The position numbers and the translations under genes were made by a program. From Porpolomopsis calyptriformis (lineage: Eukaryota; Basidiomycota; Agaricomycetes; Agaricales; Hygrophoraceae): a stretch of 64,000 nt of DNA. The number at the start of each line of letters is the position of its first letter. Within the stretch, counting starts at the first letter, position 1. This document shows positions 57,535 to 64,000 of the stretch, piece after piece. The notes beneath the pieces were generated by a model that saw only the letters and a program-made list of their open reading frames with translations, had not been told where the DNA came from and did no database searches. The stretch is from contig OX621164.1 of the NCBI GenBank assembly GCA_951640195.1, positions 2,461,098 through 2,525,097 of the forward strand, given 5' to 3'.

Positions 57535-58652
57535 ATGTCCAGAATTGACAACCAGGTTCGCACTCACACCCATGCTTCCAATCGGGCCAAAAGACAAGAG
57601 GGCACAGAGCGGAAGGTTGTCTTCAAAAGTGCCCTTGGTAACCCTTTCCGGGTACAATGGTGATTGGTTTTTTCTCACACATTCGTCTCGGAGTGATATA
57701 TATATTCCTAGGCCATCTGTCCCCATTAATCTGCAGAATACATTCTTGGCAAGGGTAATATCCATCGTCGACGGCCTCTCGGAGAGATTACGCAGTCGCA
57801 ACCGCAGAGATCGTTACAAAATATTTATCGGGATCAAACAATCTAGCGCTCGCGAACAAACTGAAAGGCCGAAAAAGCGACGAAAGCTCAGTAAGGAAAT
57901 CAGGAATAAAGAGGTCGAGGCCGAACAAGACGTCGCCCCAAATGCATCGTCCTCAAGTCCTGACCAATCTAACGAGGGTGAAAAATTGCACGACATACTT
58001 TCACACCTTACGATTGGGATCAATGAAGTAACAAGGAGACTAGAGACTCAGATTAGAGACTCTCGTCGGATCGCGACGGTATCGGGAAGCGACATCACCG
58101 CCCCTCCAAGTGATCCGCGGCCCGCCATAAAGCTCATCTTCGTCTGCCGAGCCGATGTGGATCCACCGCTGCTCATAGCACATCTGCCGTACCTTGTGGC
58201 GGCGTACAATTCCTCCTTACTTTCCTGTACTTCCCAGGGGCCAGATCTCATCAAGCTCGTTCCCCTTCCCAAGGGTGCAGAACTGGCATTGGCGGAAGCC
58301 ATTGGAATAAGGCGGGCGGCGGTATTGGCTATCGATGTATGTTTTTTTTTGCGACCTGGAAGAAGCTGTCTACTGATATTTGTAGTGCAATGCCCCCGAG
58401 TTGTCCACCTTCAGTCCCTTCCTTGACTCCGTCCCGACACTCAGTGCGGCATGGTTAACGCCTCAGACCGCACCACAGAGCAATCTAGTCCCTACACACA
58501 TCAAGCAAATACGTACGTCTGCCCCGAAGGATATGAAAGCAGTCAAGTCGCGCCGAGTTCAGGAAAGGCGTGCTGCAAAAAGAAGGAAAAAAGATAGTCG
58601 AGCCTCAGGAAAGGACGGGGAGATGGTGCCTGAACCTGGTCGACCAACATAA
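57535..58652 (+). CDS. POP3: POP3-like RNase P/MRP protein subunit
   Basis: Exons 57535-57659, 57712-58336 and 58386-58652 give 338 residues. The start is MSRIDNQVRTHTHASNRAKR, and the joined frame gives VVFKSALGNPFRVQWPSVP then TFLARVISIVDGLSERL, the conserved N-terminus of Pop3. The C-half reads IKLIFVCRADVDPPLLIAHL, LVPLPKGAELALAEAIGIRR, AAVLAIDCNAPELS, as in the L7Ae/Rpp38-like fold of Pop3. Pop3 binds RNase P and RNase MRP RNAs and acts in tRNA and rRNA processing in the nucleus. The middle insertion (PKKRRKLSKEIRNKEVEAEQ) and basic tail (RRVQERRAAKRRKKDSR) fit nucleolar localisation. Confidence 0.84.
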
Positions 58653-58843
58653 ACCTCTGCATTCGCTTCGACTGCGGGCCTCGATGGCTGGCCCAGCAGT
58701 AACACCTGTTCGCACACCAATCAACAGAGTCCTCGTCCAACATGGGTATAAATATGCAATCTTGTTCTTCACGATTAATATACATTAGAATTCTATTGAT
58801 CAGATGTCATGCACCATCTCGCTCAACGTCACAAAAAATGATT

Positions 58844-60347
58844 TCAGGAGCTGGCAGGTGGACTTGGGTCTTGGACAATACCAAGTCCAAAGTGGGTGTT
58901 GAGGCTGTGCCGTCGCAGTGTGACTCCGGCTTGTTTGAAGAGTTTGGCAGAATCGTCGTCGCTGCAGCACAATTCAGCTGGGGGTTGTTACCTCCTTCGA
59001 GCGGGCGAACACTGATACTTACACTTTGTAGCTCAAGTTGTATACCACCTCTTGTACACCCGTTTGGATGATTTTGGTTGTGCATCTCAAGCATGGGCAT
59101 CTAATGAGATGTGAGAATCTGAGGTTAAGTTTGAGCGAGGATTCACTGACGTGTTGCAGTATAACACAGTGCCGCTGATACGATCCCTACCAGCCTCAAG
59201 TAATGCATTTTCTTCCGCATGTAAGCATACACATTCGGATGGCCCTCCACTGTTGCACTGGACACAACCTCCTTCGTTGCAGTTTGGAAGGCCGCGGGGG
59301 GTACCGTTGTAGCTATCGGTGATGTTAAGAGCGTAGTAAACAGAAAATTGGAAGGACAAACCCGGTGGCCACTATCCGGTTCATGCGAACGAGGATGGCA
59401 CCCACGCGTCGTTTCATACAGTTTGATCGACGCGACGCGAGCGAAGCCAAAGTCTGAAATTATCAGCATTCTCAAAGTAACAATGCGAACAAAAGAATTG
59501 TACCATGAAATAATTATCCCATCCGGGTCTTAGTCGCTCAGGATTCAAAAGATCCAGGGTATCCAGGTGCGCCCGAAGAGCAGGAATAGAATCAAATGTG
59601 TTTACGATGTGCAGATTGATTAAGTCGCTCAGTGAATGAAGCGATGGTGAATACTTGCTTCCAAAGGTGACGGTGTCCGAACTGGGCCCATACATGAGGG
59701 TGTCATGCTCTCGGACAAATGCATCCAGCGAAATGATCCCGAATCTACCGTAAAATTGGGTTAGATTTGACCCGGACGAAAATATTCATTTACCCTTTTG
59801 AGCGCTTAAACCGTTCGAGCAAGGGTGCGTCGATGCTGACAAGCATAAAAAATGGGCGTTTGATAAAGCATTCCACGAGTTCTCTGGTATTCAGATCGGT
59901 AGTAACAAAGTTGGATCTCCAGTTTTGTGTGACGTGGTCAAGTAATTGTAAATGCGTCGAAAACGAGAGCTTCTGTTTGCGGGTCTTTCCCCATAAGAAA
60001 TCAGAATCGGTTTGGGACGAGGGTAGCCTTGGTGACCCTAAAGACAAGAATGAGATGCGTGTTCGTCCCATCATGCCATTTGAAAAGGCGTCTATCACGT
60101 CTCTGTCGGGTATCGGACTTGAATTAGCGGAGGTATGTTCTCCGGGTGTGATCTCGGAATCTTGTCCATCATTCTGTGCCACCAACAGGCGTGATCAGAA
60201 CTTGGAAGTGATCTTTGCTCAAGGACGGACCACAGAATTTGGGCCTGTTCCCATTATGCGGACCTGTGTAAAGCCCTTTGAAGAAACGAGGTAATCCACG
60301 ATGGTGGATCGTCCTGAAAATCGCGTCCCTACGATGGCAATGAACAT
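58844..60347 (-). CDS. DCD1: Deoxycytidylate deaminase
   Basis: dCMP deaminase producing dUMP for dTMP synthesis. Start MFIAIVGTRFSGRSTIVDYL has a P-loop-like segment (GTRFSGRS), where the usual lysine is arginine. The catalytic zinc motif CLHAEENALLEAGRDRISG and the cysteine pair CPCLRC after the splice are complete: H-A-E and PCxxC. Later, KIIQTGVQEVVYNLSYKV and DDDSAKLFKQAGVTLRRH follow, ending PASS at 58844. Five or so short exons. Matches fungal DCD1 in having an N-terminal nucleotide-kinase-like domain before the deaminase. CACGTG at 60373-60378 lies 25 nt upstream. Confidence 0.94.
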
Positions 60348-60372
60348 TTTAGCTGTCAAAAGGACATAAGTG

Positions 60373-60378
60373 CACGTG
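60373..60378. promoter_or_regulatory. CACGTG (in GCACGTGAC) upstream of DCD1
   Basis: E-box core 25 nt before the DCD1 start codon; the flanking bases match the UTP17 site. Confidence 0.5.
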
Positions 60379-60574
60379 ACCCGCGATCGTAAATAAAAGA
60401 CCCGGTCCTTGGCCAATCCGCGCGAGGCTCGAATCTATTGCGAGGTTTGGACTCCCAGTAGAATGTTAGACAGGGAAAAGATGAAGGATCAACCAATCTC
60501 GTGCATTCCTTCCTCTCGACCTTCATATTTAAACAAGACACCTCGTCATTTTACAATCATCTATTCCCTGCCCT

Positions 60575-62477
60575 CTAATAAAAGCCCCCGTCCAGTGCAA
60601 TGAACCGCGCTATTATCAACTCTTGCATTCGTCTCTTTGCTGCTCTTGAGTGATTGTTCAATCCACCCTCAAAAGCCCAGGTGGCATCCCGCCATTTCTT
60701 TTTCTCGCCACGAACCGAGTAGGTACGCAACACTGCCGCACCCCCTGGCTGATAGATACAACGTTGAGTCGGGAGATAAGAACAAGGGCTATTCACTCAC
60801 GTGTTCCGCGAGATACGCAGTTACGTCAACTACAAATCCATCCACGATTACGACGCACCTGCCTGCTTTTTCTTCGATGTACTCTTCTACTTTGCTTAGA
60901 TCCCATACCTCCCCATCCCACACTGGTGTGGCTCCGCTCTCGGGCGGAGTACCGTGCCTTGTAATATGATGCATATACATTGCTGCTTCTTTCACGTCAT
61001 CTTCACGTGCACGTCGCAAATGCTGCACAAGACCTAAGTTGTGCAGAGCCAATATAATCCACTTTGAGGGGTCCCAATCTATCTTTGAGGGACCCGACCG
61101 GAAGTCGTGCGGAAATGCATGCTGGATCCAAGAGATCATGATGGGGAGAATGAAAATTATGACCAAGGGTCTTACATGCTACTAGGCAAACGGTTACCAA
61201 CTCACGCTTGTCCTAGTTATTTTTGGGACTCACAAAATTGTGGTTGCCTTCACCGCCCGTCAGAAGGGCGAGAATCTAACAGAGCAAGTCAGTTACTTGG
61301 GTTCATTGGTGCAACTTGAAACGAACAAAAGTCCCCCGAGATGTATCTTCATCAGAGTATGGTTGTAAGCCATCCCAATGTGCAAGCCTGCTCTTCCAAT
61401 TAACACAATCACATGTAAAGATAAGTGAAACTCACGAATTGACCAGGAAGGTGCAATGCCAGACTGACAGACCAAATAAGCGAAAACGGTTGATAGGATC
61501 AATAGGTATGCTCACTTGCAAGCCGGGAAACGAGACCACCCCAAATGAAGGCACCCATGCAGTCATTCCAGAAGCAACCTAAGAGAGTGGGGATGATGAA
61601 CCCGAAGAATATTGCCAATGAGACTAGTGAAAAGTTAATGCGGGGCTGTTTCAACATGAAGAAACAACCAACAATAGTTTTTGTGTTGAAACCGAACAAC
61701 TAGCGATACAGGTTAGCGAGATAAATATAACCACAAGAGCTTGTGTTGCCGCACTTGGATCGCTATCAAGATCTCCACAGTCTACCAGCGCCAGCCGTTC
61801 ATACGTGGGCTTGAAGAAGATCCAACCCATATGAGAATAAAAAAGGCCACGAGTGGCAGCGTAGCTGAGGTTTGTTCAGCATAAGGACGCCGAAGTTGAC
61901 TTTTTTTCACTCACGGATCGTGAACGGGATCATCAGTAAACCTCTAAAAGTGGTTTCAGTAACTGGGTGAGAACAACATTAGGGAAGGACATGCATGGTG
62001 TAGTCGATGCCTCAGACACCTGAAAGGTGGGGAAATTGAATAGAAAAACCCCGAGAGCTGTTGTGCGAAGGACGTACCACCACTTTTGATATGCCTGTCA
62101 GTTAAAGTAGGTATCGTCACAAGCGAAAAAAGAACGAGCCTTGATAGAGCCTTGAAAACCAGCAGAACCTAAGGCGGCCAAGACAAGCCTAACACCAAAG
62201 GATGCGCGAAATGCACGGTGTGAGTAGAGTCGGTGATAGCCAATGGTGATGCTGGAAAAAGATGGTAGAATGAGCCTGTGGGTATAGTGTGTTGAAAAAT
62301 GGCTTGCCCAAAGTCAGCAAGTTGCCATAGGATGATTGACAGGATCAAGGTGGCCCGAGGTACGGCGTAATAAGGCTTGTGATACACCCCAATGACTGCA
62401 GCGAGATGGACGGTGACAAAAAAAATACCATTACTCCACCATATTTTGGGTAATGTGGACGCTGTGGATTGGCCCAT
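60575..62477 (-). CDS. OLE1: Delta-9 fatty acid desaturase with C-terminal cytochrome b5
   Basis: ER membrane desaturase making oleic/palmitoleic acids. MGQSTASTLPKIWWSNGIFF begins the protein; helices and three histidine boxes follow: ITIGYHRLYSHRAF (box 1), LRHRLHHRFTDDPVHDPYAA (box 2) and GGEGNHNF followed by HAFPHD (box 3). The cytochrome b5 domain has VWDLSKVEEYIEEKAG and YLAEHPGGAAVLRTYS with the haem-binding HPGG. Box 2 is assembled across an intron using a GC donor; box 3 reads HNFHAF under the only splice I could find, one His short of the usual HNFHH. The C-terminus ends FIALDGGFY at 60575. Confidence 0.9.
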
Positions 62478-63541
62478 GACTGCTGAAAAATTCTTCTAGA
62501 GCTTAAACGGTTGAGGCAGACTTCGTTATCCCAAGCAGGTAATCGAAGCAGGAAATGGTGAGGATCGGAAGCAACCAAGCCAATCATAGAGCGAGACCTC
62601 AAATTTGTGAAGAACAAAAAATTTCTTTTTATATTATCAATTGTACACGTGCATAGCGATATGTTGTTTTTGTAGCCGTAGGCTGGGTACGGCGACGAAA
62701 GTTCTAGCGATAGCTGAGTACTAACTTTGACCGGAGAAGGTGCCGAAGTCCATCAGCACGACCTGGAAAGCCTTTTTTGTTGTTGGGCCGTCATCAGATC
62801 ATTTTTGCCACAATAAAATCAGGGATGTCCCGTTCAACAAACAAATAACCGGCAATAGAACGACCGATGGTAAGGGCATCTGACATAAGAGAGATATCCC
62901 GCCGAGTCAGAATAGTTCAAAAGCGCAAAGTGGAGATGCGGGGGTAGAAGAGCCAGTCTGAAATGCGCAAGTTGCGAGCGGAGGAAACGACGCAGAGTCT
63001 CACCTGACGATTTGAACAAAAGTAGCAGAGCAGCCTCCAAGATAGCTTTATGATGAGCCACAATCCGAAGACGGAGAAGATGGCTATTAAATAATTGCCA
63101 TAAGAAGTGCCAAAGCCGCTGGACTGATACACCGCATCATCGGTTGCTAACAAACTGCAGATAACGTACGTACAGCTGGAGAATCAGCATAAATGGGTAG
63201 CATGGTTAATCAATCGCGTCGAGTCCAAAAGAGAAAAAATAGGCAGAAAATGGCGATTGAACCACCCAAATTCACCTGCGATGCAAATCAAGAATTCTGA
63301 GTTGAAAAGCCGCCGCTGTCACCTTGGAGGACGCTACCATGTGATCGTGAGAAGACGGTTGTTGCCGCATTCGGGACCGATTTCAGAGTGCGAGGCCGAA
63401 TTAGAACCATCGGACGGCAACGGAGAAGGAGGGAAAGAGTAATTGGTTTGAATTACTTCCAGAAAAGTCAAGTCTAAAGACTAATCGAGCGATTAGTCAG
63501 ATCCAATCCCGTTTGGCTCAGCTTCTTTCATACTTTAGAAA
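62478..63541. other. Spacer before the DUF6533-type gene
   Basis: About 1.06 kb. A minus-strand frame around 62834-63153 encodes one membrane helix (NYLIAIFSVFGLWLIIKLSW) but its start is TTG, not ATG, and no homology is seen; a splice to a further exon at about 62815-62880 is possible. Otherwise nothing recognised. Confidence 0.45.
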
Positions 63542-64000
63542 ATGTCCGTTTGGCAGTCTTTGGACGTTATACCATCCCTCTCATTTCTTGTTCCCTTACC
63601 ACCATCTTCCCTATCCTCTTCCCCCCCTACAATGAACTGCAGTCTACCCGTTAATGATGACAGCCTCGAAACTGCCCAACATTTCATCTACGTGTAAGTT
63701 ACCTCCCCATCTCTCTCCAACCTGTCAACGGCATCCAACTTTGAGTTTCTCCGCGATACACAGTACCCAGGTCTACTTCTGTTGTACGTTTCATTCATTC
63801 CAACCTTCTACGACCGTCCATTAACCCATTGATACGTTAGCTATGTGTAACCACGCGTTTCTCTCTTTTGATTTCCTTTTCTGAACCCGTTCGTCACTCG
63901 CAGATGCTGTCGTCCTCTGGGACTGGGTGACGAGTTTGCCCAGGGAGTGGAGATTTGTAAGGAACTAAACCCCCTCCTTCACTATCCTGGTTTTCACCTT
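63542..64000 (+). CDS. DUF6533-type membrane protein, 5' part (3' end outside window)
   Basis: Starts MSVWQSLDVIPSLSFLVPLP (a second ATG at 63632 is also possible). After two short introns the exon near 63903-63953 gives DAVVLWDWVTSLPREWRF, the conserved opening of DUF6533, an agaricomycete multi-pass membrane family that often precedes a cytosolic tail. The window ends after the next donor (GTAAGG). Function unknown; these proteins are numerous in mushroom genomes. Confidence 0.65.

Noticed and set aside
62834..63153. Minus frame with one transmembrane helix
   Set aside because: Its first codon is TTG with no in-frame ATG, and no family was recognised; a spliced small protein remains possible.
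1..64000. tRNA, rRNA, CRISPR or transposon features
   Set aside because: Scanning by eye found no cloverleaf with a GTTCRANNC arm, no repeat-spacer array, and no terminal-repeat element with transposase or reverse transcriptase.

Overview
The window is a gene-dense, intron-rich fungal nuclear segment. Introns are short (about 45-70 nt) and start mostly with GTRNGT. Gene content points to a basidiomycete of the class Agaricomycetes: a homeodomain HD1 mating-type gene beside the mitochondrial intermediate peptidase gene (the classical A/HD mating-type linkage), a DUF6533-type membrane protein, a 7-TM-like agaricomycete family, and F-box-like genes. No rRNA, tRNA, CRISPR array or intact transposon was recognised.

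Layout: 1-4412 is the edge of the A (HD) mating-type locus (HD1, cut by the window start, then MIP). 4.6-7.3 kb holds a WHIM-like chromatin protein and a FAM32A homologue. 7.4-12.2 kb holds two Golgi genes in tandem, TMEM115-like and COG1. 12.4-20.8 kb: a 7-TM protein, Sec61 gamma, a PPR protein, and glycine dehydrogenase. 21.2-30.1 kb, all minus strand: ARMH3/DUF1741-like, RSC9-like, an FBXO21-like F-box/YccV protein, and a HxxxDG acyltransferase. 30.4-33.8 kb: a nucleotide-sugar transporter and an O-fucosyltransferase-like enzyme, divergently transcribed. 34.2-35.2 kb: a decayed membrane-protein gene. 35.3-41 kb: ketopantoate reductase, a Kae1/OSGEP-family protein, and a PB1/UBA-like scaffold. 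41.7-44.5 kb: an F-box-like protein and a second, non-mating homeodomain protein. 44.8-55 kb, all minus strand: UTP17/WDR75, a SAM methyltransferase, a GNL1-type GTPase, VTA1. 55-64 kb: a GNAT protein, a POP3-like RNase P/MRP subunit, dCMP deaminase, a delta-9 desaturase with cytochrome b5, and the start of a DUF6533 gene.

Most genes are housekeeping, and neighbours are mostly unrelated in function. Exceptions are TMEM115-COG1 (Golgi retrograde traffic) and the transporter/fucosyltransferase-like pair (lumenal glycosylation). The strongest cross-gene signal is regulatory: a CACGTG core, often within a longer RTCACRTGAT palindrome, sits within 50 nt upstream of the predicted start codon of five otherwise unrelated genes. 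Other recurrent features are very small exons (10-23 nt) and two GC-AG introns. Gene models were spliced by hand from the genomic sequence, so exon ends are predictions.
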